Positions 43,316 to 54,707 of a stretch of 64,000 bases of DNA are shown piece by piece (the stretch's first letter is position 1; every line of letters begins with the position of its first letter). This stretch comes from Mesostigma viride. Its lineage: Eukaryota > Streptophyta > Mesostigmatophyceae > Mesostigmatales > Mesostigmataceae. The notes below the pieces were generated by a model. It searched no databases. It had not been told where the DNA came from and saw only the letters and a program-made list of their open reading frames with translations. A program made the position numbers and the translations under genes. The stretch is from contig RPFO01000231.1 in NCBI GenBank assembly GCA_009746045.1, positions 1,218,340 to 1,282,339 of the forward strand, read 5' to 3'.

Positions 43316-43405
43316 ATCACAGGCAATGTGCACCATCAATGCATTCGCAACATGACATGCCACAGAACTGCACAAGCTAGCTAGCTAGCAAAAAGCCCAA
43401 CGTAG

Positions 43406-43429
43406 CTCAGTCCGTTTAATAGGACTGAG
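43406..43429. repeat. CTCAGTCC hairpin
   Basis: CTCAGTCC / GGACTGAG arms around GTTTAATA, followed by a T8 and G8 run. Confidence 0.8.
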
Positions 43430-44509
43430 TTTTTTTTTGGGGGGGGGCTAGCACTACCGTTTTGGTTTCCTATCCCAATGTGGCATAAAACATCATAGCT
43501 GGCCACACATGCATCCTCCAACACATTTCCAGCATATAAAACAGTGCTCAGCTCATGCTATATAATACTGTAAATCTAATGCCGTTGGGCATAAAGCACG
43601 TGTAGAAGGCACATGCAAGGAGCTTATTACCAACGTACAGTACGCTACAAACAGCTTCAAAATACAAGGAAAAAGGAAAGAAACAAAATTAGGAACTTGC
43701 TGATGCTTCAATGTAAGCAGATCTCAGGCATCTCTATGTCTCTAACTCACAGCAAACACACAAAAAGAAGGCGGACTTGGCCAGCATGCATGCCTAGAAC
43801 TGGGCAGAAAAACATTCCCCCTGAGTTGTTAAGGCAACGGAAAAGCATCGTATCATCACAATTAACATTATTACAAACGATATCTGTCGTTATACCAGCA
43901 TTCATGTCGTAGCATACGCTAAAAGCAGTCAAAACTCGTCCAAAATCTGGCCGAGGTAAAATTACTACCCAGCCATCACAAGCCTATCCACAGAAGCAAT
44001 AAAACAACAAAAAGACACTCATAAAGCCTCGATTATAGCCCCGAGACTTGTATCGAAACAATATATGACACATGCGCGGTCACTGAGACATGATAAAAGG
44101 CTAAAACGTACCTGGTCGAAACCGCAGATTACCTTGTTTGCGGAAGCTAGCACGCCGGCCACCCCATGAACGTAGCCGCAAGCACGTGCTGGCCGCCATT
44201 GATGATCAACTGTGCAAGGAACGGCGTAACTAACTCATCCATGCGCAAAAGTCCGAACATTTCCTGCCGAGCAACAAGTACAGCTCGCACTGTCATCGCC
44301 TGGCCGCTCACGCGATTTGCTGCGCCGCCACATAACCTCGAGACATATCTAGGCATCTGTAAATGTTGCAAGGCTACGCATATAGCATTTAGAAGACCTA
44401 GGGATGATGCCTACAAAGTTTCAGTCGAATACGTCAAGCCATGCTCTCGCCCCAGTCAGTTGTTTGTGGCACCATAGCCGCGGACGTGAATAATTTTTAT
44501 TCACGTCGT
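43430..44509. other. Largely non-coding; possible minus-strand exon
   Basis: A minus-strand open frame at 44147-44371 encodes non-repetitive sequence including LVARQEMFGLLRMDELVTPF. A strong donor in the minus sense (CAG|GTACGT) lies just downstream near 44111, but in a different frame. I recognise no family. The rest has no feature. Confidence 0.25.
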
Positions 44510-44770
44510 CCTCGTTTGGCCATGGTACCCCCCCTACTTTCCTTGACCGTAGGTCCCTGTCCAGGTGTCCAAAAGTAGTAAACCAGGGGTGCACGAGAAT
44601 CTACAGGTCTAGATCTCAAAGCTGGTCTAGACAGAATCTTAAAAAGTTTGCTAGAATCTGAGCTAGTAGTTCAGCCACAAACTCGGTCCGTTAAATAGGA
44701 CTGAGAAAAACTCACTCAGTCCTTCAAAACGAACCGAGTACGGTTTAAGGGTTAATATCAATGCCGGACC
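44510..44770. repeat. Dispersed repeat R3, copy 1
   Basis: Matches 53790-54080: GTCTAGATCTC, GTCTAGACAG/GTCCAGACAG, TTTGCTAGAATCTGAGCTAG and a terminal CTCGG(T/C)CCG...AATAGGACTGA inverted motif are shared. Confidence 0.75.
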
Positions 44771-45249
44771 TTGTGAGATATGCGTCCACAGTGGCAGCTT
44801 CACAATGTTGTTACGTTGAGCTCTGAGCTCTGTATCACTGACACATGAATTACGTTTTGATCGAGCAAAGTCCTGGCTCCGTAGTACGTTGCTAGTCCTT
44901 GTTGTTTGGAAAGGAGTAATAACAGAGTACCTGATAGAAGGACGAGGAATCTTATCCTTATGGATAACGCAAGGCAACAACCGCGGCGCCTTAGAAATGT
45001 CTTGATTGGTTACCGCAATTCTTGCCTTTTTGTTGATCTATAGAATCTGCAATCTTGTTGTCTGTAAGGCTCTGTATGGCGGCACAGCCATGGCGGCAAA
45101 CTTGTGGCGTATGTAGCCTAAGTGTCGTCATGTCGTGGCACAAAAACTTTCTCATACATGTATTTTAAATATTTTCTAATACTACTATGAAAACAACATC
45201 TTTACATGCAATCTTCAGCATTGTTATGCACGCTCCAGTTTTTGATGGC

Positions 45250-45665
45250 ATGACTGCATCGTATACAGCCCGTAAGCTTTACGGCCCGTATACGTTATTG
45301 TTTATACCTTTGCAGCGTATACGGCACAAGGTATACTTGCTGTAAAGCTTACGGGCCGTACATGTTATACTGTGTACAGGCTGTAAACTGTACGGCTCGT
45401 GTACGTTACTGCGTAGTTTTAAAAAAACGTATACGGGGTCCGCATATACATGCCGTCCCATACATAATACACAAGTTTTACGTCCCATACATATACTTTT
45501 TGCCGTATCCGCTAAAAAAGTGTACACAATAACGAATACGGCCGGGCGCAAGTTTTACGGCCTGTACATACGCAACAAGTATACGGGTGGTAAAGTTCAT
45601 GTCTTGTATACGGACTAATAAACACTTACGAAACTTATACGGAGCGCGTATACGCTTACGTGCCT
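45250..45665. repeat. Cluster of ACGGSCCGTATAC palindromic words
   Basis: More than eight variants of CGTAAGCTTTACGGCCCGTA and TACGGGCCGTA occur in alternating orientation across 400 bp. Related words lie at 42855-42900. No protein frame spans it. Confidence 0.6.
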
Positions 45666-46436
45666 TAAGGTTGTAGTTAGTGTATTGTCCACGACACTGC
45701 ATTACTCATCAAAATCAGCTATACAATCTTCTATGTGTTTGGCTCGCATGAACTTCAATGTCCATACGTGCAATCTCATTTTTCTTTTTTCAGTGTGCGT
45801 ATAGTCTGAGCTAATGCTGGCTTCTCTGTGTGCGTTGCCATTGAAATAAACTGATCGCAATTAATGGCATTGATTTTATGCAGATGGAGGTGGCGCACAT
45901 GACGCATGCGTTGCGGCGGCTTCTCACGTTCGACCTAAGTATGGAAATCTGCATGTTTCTTTATTAAGTTGAACCCACAGTAAATGTGATGAAAGAACTT
46001 CTGTCTTGAGTGTTTTTGACACGACGATGGGGTTAAGGTCTGTTACCCATGCGCATGGGAGCGGAGGGTTGAGCGCCCTGCCAGCTGCCAGGTATGCACT
46101 GCATGCTTATGAGCCCAACGTTGCTGCCTGGCTGGTCAAGTAACGATGTGCTCAGCGGGTCGGCGCTGACTTATAAGATCCCGTAACCAAAACTACTGGT
46201 GCTCAATAATTGAATTCTCGAGGAATGGTAGCGACATCCTTGGCCATCACCGCAGCTCGCTGTCAGTCTTACAGTACGGTACTTCGCATTGACATCTTGG
46301 CATCACTTATTCCCGCCTGTCCAGGCGGCTGTACTGGTCCTTCCCTCATATGGATAGATGCCCCTCAAGGGAACAACTCCCACAGTTCCCCTTCCTTTCT
46401 TCATTAACCCTACCGTAACCACTGATTCCGATTCAT
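45666..46436. other. No gene recognised
   Basis: No coding or repeat structure seen. AT-rich to neutral sequence. Confidence 0.35.
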
Positions 46437-46690
46437 AGGACTGAGTTGCACATCTTTGCACATATGTTTGTCCATTGCCTAAAAACAATTTCTGGCTAGA
46501 TCCCTTGGTACTAAGCCTGCATTTATGTTGAATTTTGTTGGGGACATGCGATTGGTCCCACAACTATGACTTTTGGGTGCTATAAATAGCGCCGATCCCG
46601 GGGGGTACGGAAAAATGGGACTTCACGTGTATATAATGCAATATCTGTTGTGTTACAATGTTGTTGGCCCTGGAATTTCATAGGCAGACG
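46437..46690. repeat. TATA-bearing dispersed repeat R2, copy 2
   Basis: Begins GGACTGAGTTGCACATC and preserves GGGTGCTATAAATAGCGCC, as in copy 1. It is followed directly by R1 copy 2. Confidence 0.75.
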
Positions 46691-46861
46691 GAAATACTCC
46701 TAGCCCCTTAATTGGCAGCAATACTGCCGATGCATCGGCTGTAACTTCACAATTTTGCAAACCAGATGCCATCCAACCTACCCATATCCAACATCTGTCC
46801 TTGGCGGCCAAGCATGTCCATGACTTGCCCTTCGGGTTGACATATCACAACCTTACATATA

Positions 46862-46914
46862 TTTAAAAATATAATTACTTACAGCAGAGTGAAATCACTC
46901 AAACCAAAGCAGGG
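46862..46914. other. 53-bp micro-insertion with 11-bp direct repeats
   Basis: CCTTACATATA at 46851-46861 and 46915-46925 flanks an insert starting TTTAAAAATATAATTACTTA, the same core as at 18428. Copy 1 of R1 (near 23935) has the uninterrupted site. Confidence 0.75.
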
Positions 46915-47336
46915 CCTTACATATATGCAGGGTAGGCCATGTATAACTACCGTCAAAGTCAGGGGGGGCAAGACGCGCGTTTTCATTTTTGGTAGAATGT
47001 GCATTTTGAATTATGTTATATGACCTAGGCACCTACCACTTCAGGGACATCTGATAAAGAATTAGTTGCTGAATTCGAGCCATTGGGGTCATCATTTGGT
47101 TGGGTATACCAGCAGTTACACCCAGTACAGCCCATAGGGATACCGTTGCATGGTAAAAATCAACCAAGGGGGTAGGGGTGGGCATACTGCCTACTAATAT
47201 GGCCACCAACCATGCCATACAATACATTTCCCTTCCACAATGATGGAGAAAAATAACTGCATCATCACACTGCCCTTACATGGCACATATGTGCAGGTGC
47301 CACCTTGTCCATGCACGCAGGTAACGTGGTTCGGAT

Positions 47337-47778
47337 TAATTAATTAATTAAACACGTGCTCCCGTTGGGGAGTCACGGAGCACCGAGGTGCTTTTAATCC
47401 CTGTGTGTGCACAACAGGAGAAAGGGCAGAGACCCCCAGTCTCCTTCATGCCAAAGGCATGCCACAGCTGCATTCGGGCGCGCTAGCTAAAAGGACATGC
47501 TACCGATCCGGCAAACTGTGGGTGCAATAAGACCCATGTGAGCGTGGCATAACAAGTAGCGTGGGCAAGGAATCTGAACATAGCCAGGGCGTAGCATGGC
47601 TGTACTAGGACTAGGCTAAGGCTATGGCTGGTTGTTGTGTACCGTGCGTTGGCGGCACGTGACTAGGTATGTTGGCACAGCTAGGCAAACATTCAAAGCA
47701 TGGCTGCCTTAGCGGCAGTGACTACCAATGGATACAATCTAGGCTATTGCTATTCTAGCCCGCTGGGGGCGACCACAT
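47337..47778 (-). mobile_element. SINE-like or truncated retroposon insertion, 442 bp
   Basis: CGTGGTTCGGAT is duplicated at 47325-47336 and 47779-47790. R1 copy 1 (near 24350) has the empty site. The insert begins on the plus strand with (TAAT/TTAA) repeats, which on the minus strand form a 3' tail. That polarity and the 12-bp duplication indicate retroposition. I could not identify convincing pol III A and B boxes or a protein, so SINE is a guess. Confidence 0.7.
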
Positions 47779-49523
47779 CGTGGTTCGGATACCCTATGTA
47801 CGCAAGGCATGCAGGCCTGCATTCTAGGAGGCAGCCACCAACAAACTAGTGATGTTAAGCTATAACGACTAAAAACATCATCCATAGTCCGAAATACGAA
47901 AGATCGTTTACCTGGTTTGCGTTCTTGATAAATAGACTGCACGTATACCAGAGTAATGTTGAGATGGAAATTCCACAGCACGTGATTTAGGGAACCACAT
48001 CCCTTGTAGACACAAAGACTTGAGTTGTGCCCTAGACGTCTTCTGTGGAACTGAAAGCAGTCTAGTATCAAAGGGCTCTTTGAGGATGGACAACAAAGAC
48101 AAGCTTTATTATACCATCATGGATCAAAACCAACGTGTCAACAATGGCGACCCCACGTTCTTGATATCGACGTGCTTGTCGAGCTTGCCTCAACCTTAGT
48201 CTGAAAGGAACCCATCAAAATCATGGAATCTCAAAACGAGATCTTCGTATCCTTCCTAGTCACACGAAACAGAACATGTGCACCATGTGCACACAGCCTG
48301 GCAGAATCCAGACGTGAGATCCTGAATCTGTAGTAAGCACTGAAGTCCTAAAGGACCATTCAAGACTTTGGTAGTACCGACCAACTAATTAACCCCACGG
48401 GATCAGGCCACGACCAATGAGGGCACCAAACACAACTCAACAGTCACTCAGTCTCAGTGCACTTGAAACCTTATAACATTCTCAAATCGTGTCAAAAAGT
48501 CCTCAAACAAAAGCCAAACAGTCACCACAAAAGCCAACTGCCTCACACTCATGCAATATGTGTGTGGGAAGTGCATAACAAACATATATGGAGGTATTCA
48601 AACCCATACAGCCTCTAAAACTTATCACCATCACACTATGGCCGGTCAACTGACCGAGGGAAGCATCTAAAAATGGTGTTTTAGGAATGGGCCAGGCCAT
48701 GGTCAAGAAAGAGCATGAATAATGAAGAAAGAGTAAGCTACACAAGCTAGAACGTATGCACGTCATACATCGACAAGAAAACGATAACTCAGCTTTACCT
48801 GGCATGGCTGGCATTACCTTGGCCCAGGCGGTCGCCGCAAAATGGCGCATTTCGGCACACCAAAGTTGTGCAGCATGGTCGCTAATTCGGCGATTTCTGG
48901 CCACCCTTGCACGTTTACAACCACAAATCATCATGAAAAGTACAAAGAAACCGATATGTCCTTTAAAATACGCCGTAAAGGTATTGCTGTCAACGTTTCT
49001 ATCATCCGCCCTGGTCACAGTTTTTTCCAGCAAGAACGCTGCCGACACTTATCAAATGGCATTCTCACGAACCAAAAATGGCCTGTATGATCTTTAGGAC
49101 CTATAAAATCACTTTCCTGAGTTTGGTCAGAAAATTTGAATCAACACGTAAATGCCATGCGTGGGCGCTAGCCGCCATGGCCAGGTCGTCGTTTTCCGGA
49201 ATGCACGTTGTACGTGAAAAAGTACCCCAGTGACCCCTTGTACATTGACCTGCCAGAACACCTCTATAACTTTGTCAGAAGTATGCGAGCCCAGGTGTCA
49301 TGCTGTGCAGAAATTTATAAACTTTCGATCATCCCAGCTAAACTTTTCCTAATTCTCAATAGTTTTCACGGCATTTGGTCGCCCGAGAAGGTGCTAACGC
49401 GTCGGCTGTAAGTTTTATGCGGAAAATCGGCAGCCAGACCATTAGGGGCTACTAGGAGGGCCATAGGGACACTTCATGGAAAGTGACAGATTCCCAGACG
49501 CTAGCTAGCACCCCCCCCAATAC

Positions 49524-49551
49524 AACTCAGTCCGATTAATCGGACTGAGTT
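49524..49551. repeat. Perfect 28-bp palindrome
   Basis: AACTCAGTCCGATT / AATCGGACTGAGTT, perfectly self-complementary with no loop. It is the best-preserved member of the CAGTCC palindrome set. Confidence 0.92.
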
Positions 49552-50197
49552 TATTTGCTACTATTTGCTAGCAAGGTCACTGCAAAACTTTATTCCATAT
49601 GGCATAAACATGCCGCAAGACACACAAATGCACAAAGTTGTCAAGCTCGGGTGTTGGCACAAGACACCATGCCGTATCACATACGAATATGTGCCAGCAT
49701 AAACATGCGCGCGTGCATGGCGGTAGCCAAAGGTCACGCCCGACGCTATGGTGACCTATACAACTATATGGCTACCATATACGACCCGGGCCTCAGGTTC
49801 CTCAGAGCACGCCGCCTCGCAGACCCTGCGAGCAGCGCAGGATCCTCTGCCGCCCTCGTGGTGTGCTTGTTGGCCTCAGCCCAGGCCCTGCCAGCTTTGC
49901 TACGGCGCGTGAGGCCCGGCAGCTGGGTGCGCTGCTTTCGGTCGCCCCCGTCTAGGCCAGTCAGCAGCCCTGAGTGGTTCACGTTCCAGCAGGAGTCCGT
50001 GCACAACACAGCGTTGCAGTCCTTGCACCAGAAAGAGGTGCGCTTGCGCACCTTCTCGATCGTGCAAACCACGCACTGCGCCTGCTTGACGAAGGGGATG
50101 CGCTCTGGCTTGAAGGTGGGTGCCGGTGATGCGGCCGTCCAGCCCAGGATGGTGCAAATGAGGCTCAGCGAGCAGAGCCGCTACCCTGCTGCCTCGT

Positions 50198-50627
50198 TAC
50201 AATTCGTTCAAGTGGCCCGCCGGAGTGGCTGTACAATTTTTCCCAGTGAGCGCGCTGCCAAGTGTACTTGTGGGCAAAGTTTTAGGTGCGCCGTCACTTC
50301 AAGGTACTAAAAATTAGGCTACGGTACGAACTCAGCGAATTTCAGCGAATTTCAGCGAATTTCAGCGAATGTCAGCGAATTTTGCAAGCTACCTTTCAAA
50401 ATTTTGAGCAAGTATGGAACGCGATTCATTTGTCCGGAGGAATGCTGCCCGTCAACTGCCCCCGTTCAGAAAGTTCCGTCGAACTTAACTTGAGATTTGG
50501 AAATCTGAACGTGCGGCCGGTTGGAGTTTCGCGGGGAAACCCAAGTCAAAGTAATCCACCAATGACGCACTTCGAACACTCTCCCCCTAAAACCTAAGCA
50601 GCCGCTCCGGCTGGCCACTTTAACAAG
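50198..50627. mobile_element. AAGTGGCC-TIR MITE, copy 2
   Basis: Termini AATTCGTTCAAGTGGCCCGC and the inverted CCGGCTGGCCACTTTAAC match copy 1 at 39806. It is shorter (about 430 bp), having fewer internal duplications but an extra TTTCAGCGAA tandem. It interrupts the piggyBac pseudogene between the IWWHR region and the Cys-rich finger. No clear target duplication. Confidence 0.8.
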
Positions 50628-51755
50628 ATGTGTGTCCACTGATTGAAGACCAGCTCCTCGGCCGTTTGCTCAAGAATCCAGCATGGCTGTATCATTGTAG
50701 ATGTCAGTGCGGCCAGCGCGGGTTCACGAGCCTGTGGAGGATGAATGCATTGATGACTGAGTTGGCCAGGTGGGCAGTTGCAGCCCGGTGCCACCAAATG
50801 CGCGTCACGAGCGCATCCTGCACAGGATATTCAGCCCCGCACTGATCCTGCAGGTCCACGGCCTCGTAGGTCCCCCAGTAGATTGGCACCAGGCTGGGGG
50901 CAGGCACTGTGATGGGCATGTCGCGCCCCCCGTGGCGGCTGACCTCCACCTCGATCAGCTGGATCCCCTTGGACGCCATCCACACCGTCTTCCTGTCCTG
51001 CCACCCCACGTAGGTTCACCCAAGGGCTCACTAGCCCTTCCTCATTGACAGCCCACGCGTAGTCTTCCTGCTCTGGCCTGCGCCCCAGCAGGTCCTTGAC
51101 GGCTCCTTGAAGGGAAGCCCGCGCCGGTTGGGCATGATAGTGCCCACGGCCTGGTGGCCCTGCACATCAAGTAGCTCCAGTAGCTCCAGCTGGTCGCGGC
51201 TGGTCTAGAAGCGGTCGGTGGCGATCCTGCATGAGTGCGGCAGCTCACCCGCCAGCATTGTGGTGATCTTGAATGTGTGCTGATCCTCAGGCAGCTTACA
51301 GTATCGTAGGTGTGCGCGAGTTAGAAGTAACTCCCGTTGGCCAGTCCCAGATGCAATACTGCTTGATGCGGAACGGGGACGGCTTGGTCGGGTTGTAGCA
51401 CCTGATGGGGCACAACTTGTGCCGCGAGGAGACGGAGGGCTCGTCGATGGCAGCCTGCTCCCCTGGCACAGAGTACTTCTTGTATGCTGCATTCAGCAGC
51501 TCCTCCAGCCAGAGGAACTGGAAGAGCATCCACTCACGTGTCTGGCGGTTCTCAGGGCGGTCTGCGGTGTACCAGAAATGGAGAAAGCGGCTAATCTGGT
51601 CAAACCTCGTGAACTTGAGGCATGACGTGCTGCAGGTTAGCAGAAGCTGCAGCGTCCATGGGCAGCCCACTGAAGTAGTCTCCCCTGGCAGGCAGACGCA
51701 CCAGCGACATGGTGATGATGATGCCTAGGAACTTGCTAAGCTCGTGGATAGAGAG

Positions 51756-53000
51756 CCGGGTTGGCAAATACGCCGTCCGGAGCCGCAAAATTATACGGGA
51801 ATACATACGGGTACAGGGGGCCTCCGCCGTTTATTCACGTATTCATTTTAGAATATGTACGCGATTTGGACTTGGAATTTTTCGGGGGTACCAGCGGGCA
51901 GCAGGCGCTGGCGCGGTGCCCAGGTTCTGACTGAGGTTCCGGGCGCGGCGCGTTCACTGCACACACTAGTGCATCCGAGATTTTTCCTACTAGAAGTAGA
52001 TGCGTACAGTTCTTTCCATCAAGCAAAATGTATGGCCGGTAGGAGACAGCTAGGACTAGGTATATCACGCATATATCAGTGTGCCAGCAACAACAACAAT
52101 ATCACGCATATCAGTATGCCAGCTTATGCCAGCTATTGACGTGTGCTACTGACGGTGGTATAGGCTGCAAATTATAGCAACGACGAGGTGCGGTCAGGCC
52201 AGTGCGACAGTGTGCAGCCATTTTCAGTTTAATTTGCAGCCATGCCGAAGAAAGGGCCCGAATGGGATTTCGTTGTCGAGAAGAAAGAAGCATTCACAGA
52301 TCCTAGCTGTTAGTAAGAAAACGATGTATGTGTTGAAGATGTTCTGCTCATTTTGCAAGGTTCCATAAGTTCTCCTCCAAGGCGGGGCCAATCAGCGCAT
52401 TCCGAGCCCTTGCACACCTTGCCGGAATCGAAGGGGAAGGGATGTTACCCTGCGAGAACATTCCACAGAATATCCGGAATAGCATGTTTCTCAGGATTGC
52501 TAACAACAAGTTGAAGAAGCCAGACGCCAAGAAGCATCACCATTTGAACAGGGAAATGGCCGGCGGAGATGGGAGAGGCTGCGCCGGCTGCCTCGTCGCG
52601 TCCGCTCCCAACAAAGGCCAGCAGACCATCACCAAATGGCTGGTTCCCACCGACGAGAAAGGTGCACAGCTGCTGGTTGCCGAATTTTTTATCGAGAATG
52701 GCATTGCCTTCCACGCGGCTGATGTTAATAAATAAGCATATACACCAAATTTCAGTTGCAATAACTGCATGAACATCATCAATGAGCGTGCTAATTGGGT
52801 GACTGGCAATTGGAACACATGGTGAAAACAAGCTTTGTTAATTACTATCAAGGCCAGTGTTTTCCACGTAGATGCACGCCCCATGTAAAACCTAAAAACA
52901 GTCGCGTATTTTACACCGCCGCGTATTTTACATCCCCCACGTATTATACCGTATTTTTAGGGCCCGCGTTTATACCCCGTACCCGTATTTGCCAACCCGG
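51756..53000 (+). mobile_element. hAT-type element, 1245 bp, internally deleted
   Basis: A 17-bp perfect TIR CCGGGTTGGCAAATACG at both ends and an 8-bp duplication ATAGAGAG (51748-51755 and 53001-53008). The 8-bp duplication is diagnostic of the hAT group among others, and the transposase remnant inside supports hAT. It disrupts the piggyBac copy 2 coding sequence, which reads through once the element and one ATAGAGAG are removed. Confidence 0.9.
52242..52735 (+). pseudogene. hAT transposase N-terminal remnant
   Basis: An ATG at 52242 starts PKKGPEWDFVVEKKEAF and stops after 23 codons. A CSFC motif that could belong to a BED finger follows at about 52345. A second frame from about 52370 to 52735 has LPCENIPQNIRNSMF, then AEFFIENGIAFHAADVNK, which resembles the region before the catalytic core in hAT transposases (a frequently seen FFxxNGIxF motif). 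The RNase-H core and dimerisation region are missing, so the element is non-autonomous. Confidence 0.7.
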
Positions 53001-53789
53001 ATAGAGAGTGGTGTCCATTCCCGAGATCCAGGCTTGCCAGCAGCTGCAACTGCTGATCAGCACACCGGTTGGTCTCAGCAACAATGGGCTCGAGCACAGT
53101 CTTTATCCCCAAACAGAAGGAAAAGCTCTAGAGGACTGAACCTGTGCGCACGGCCGGGAACGTTCTGGTACGTTGCCTTGCAGTCGAACTCCAGCGCAGC
53201 TATCTCAAGCAGAACTCCATCCTCAGGCGTGCCGTTCCCGAAGATCCAGCCTCCGTCCTCCTGAGCACGACCAGCCGCACCGTCATCAGGCTGCTCCTCG
53301 TCGTTGGAATCGACCAGGCCTAGCATCTCGTCCTCGTCCTCGTCCTTTGGAGTTGTTGTCCGCAAAAATATCCTTGCTGTCGCCATCGCCAGGAGAGGGG
53401 GGGTCAGATGGACCGTCGGCGGCACCCCCATCCATGCACCCCACCGTCGTCACCATCACCGTGCACGGCGGCATCGCCATCATTCTCATTGCCACCGTCA
53501 CCCTCTACCGAGCCTGCAGCCTGGTCGACCTTCCACTCATAAACCTGCGCCTTGGTGCATGATTATTTCTTCTTATCACCCTCGAAAAGACAGTTCGCGA
53601 CGGTGCATGCGCGGTTCAGCGACCCAGGAATGCGCATGCTAGCATGATTTTCCCCGAACTGCTCCAATGCCCAGCTAGCACCGAATATAGCGGGTGGTAC
53701 GGAAAGCTTAATTCCATGTCTCAGCAAAAATCCTGACTGCGCGCCACAGGGAGGCGACGCCATGGCTGTCGTCGTTACTCGTCGTTATC

Positions 53790-54080
53790 GTCTTCCTCGT
53801 TTTGGTATTTTTTTCCCCGCCCGACGTTACCTTTGAACCAGGGTACCCCCCTGAATGTTTTAATTCATACGTCCCTGACCAGATGTTCAAAAGTGGTAAA
53901 CCAGGTGTGCACCAGAAAGTACAAGTCTAGATCTCGAATCTGGTCCAGACAGTTCTAATCTTAAAAGGTTTGCTAGAATCTGAGCTAGTTCTGCCACGAA
54001 CTCGGCCCGATAAATAGGACTGAAAAAATCTCAGTCCTTCAAATCGGACCCACTACGGTTGTAGGGTTAAGCGTTTATGG
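53790..54080. repeat. Dispersed repeat R3, copy 2
   Basis: Matches 44510-44770, including TTTGCTAGAATCTGAGCTAG and an AATAGGACTGA motif with inverted partner TCAGTCC. Confidence 0.75.
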
Positions 54081-54553
54081 CTACAAACTTAACTCTACGC
54101 ACAAGTTTACCAATAAGTTTACGGGACACCCTAAATGTGTATGGGTTGTATACCACTCGAGTATCCGACCCATCGACTCACTCGCTTAGTTTGTGGGGTC
54201 TTATTTGAGTCTTCCGTGAACACCTATGGGACCTGTAAGGGGTTCCAGCGAGTACATGTCTGGGTGTACATCGGCGGTATTGAACCTGTCTTGCTGGCAG
54301 GTGCATATTTCACTTTGTTGGCTCGTTGTACGCATCAGCTTAATTTTATCGAACTGAATGAAAGGTTGTGGCCTTGAGTGGATGTCCTGGAGCATGATCG
54401 CATACATATGTGACACAGGATTGCTAGCCTCCTTGATGTTATTGTTCATGTCATGGTAAACATGGATGCATTGAAGTTTGCATGGTCATGAAATATCCAT
54501 TGCCCAATATGCATCATTGACTCTTTGCTGCGTATTTTTGCTTTGGAATGCAG

Positions 54554-54707
54554 ATAGCGACAAAGACGCCTTATTAAAAATTAAAGATGGATTTACAAAT
54601 GGCTACCTTCAGCTGAGTGGCTGGGATATCACTGGAGAAACTTGCGACTTTCCGAGGGTCGTGTGCAATGGCGCCCGGAACCGTGTCATTGCCGTCAGCC
54701 TAGGATT
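54554..54707 (+). CDS. LRR gene exon: N-terminal cap
   Basis: Acceptor TTTGGAATGCAG, donor TT|GTAAGT. 154 nt, entering in phase 1 and leaving in phase 2. It encodes SDKDALLKIKDGF, then W-D and the CX6C pair of an LRRNT_2 domain, ending RVIAVSLG. Confidence 0.8.

Larger units (their letters stand above)
46705..49230. repeat. Dispersed repeat family R1, copy 2, with insertions
   Basis: Colinear with 23795-25040. Relative to copy 1 it carries a 64-bp insertion (46862-46925), a 454-bp SINE-like insertion (47337-47790) and about 650 bp of unrelated sequence at 47865-48535. Its last 240 bp match only copy 3. The family ends within 300 bp of the 28-bp palindrome at 49524. Confidence 0.75.
49764..53763 (-). 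pseudogene. piggyBac transposase, copy 2, with two nested insertions
   Basis: Read on the minus strand from 53763: HGIKLSVPPAIFGASWA; an acidic segment; RFSPLELFLLFGDK; then (after the hAT insertion 51756-53000) LSIHELSKFLGIIITMSLVR and LPARGDYFS. It continues through AAIDEPSVSSRHKLCPIRCY; a first Asp in DRF followed by an in-frame TAG; GHQAVGTIMP; WQDRKTVWMAS; EAVDLQDQ; and RIWWHRAATAHLANSVINAF. After the MITE at 50198-50627 it ends with the Cys-rich finger CVVC...WCKDCNAVLC. All three catalytic Asp positions survive, but stops and frameshifts make it inactive. Copy 1 at 36351 is its homologue. Confidence 0.88.
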
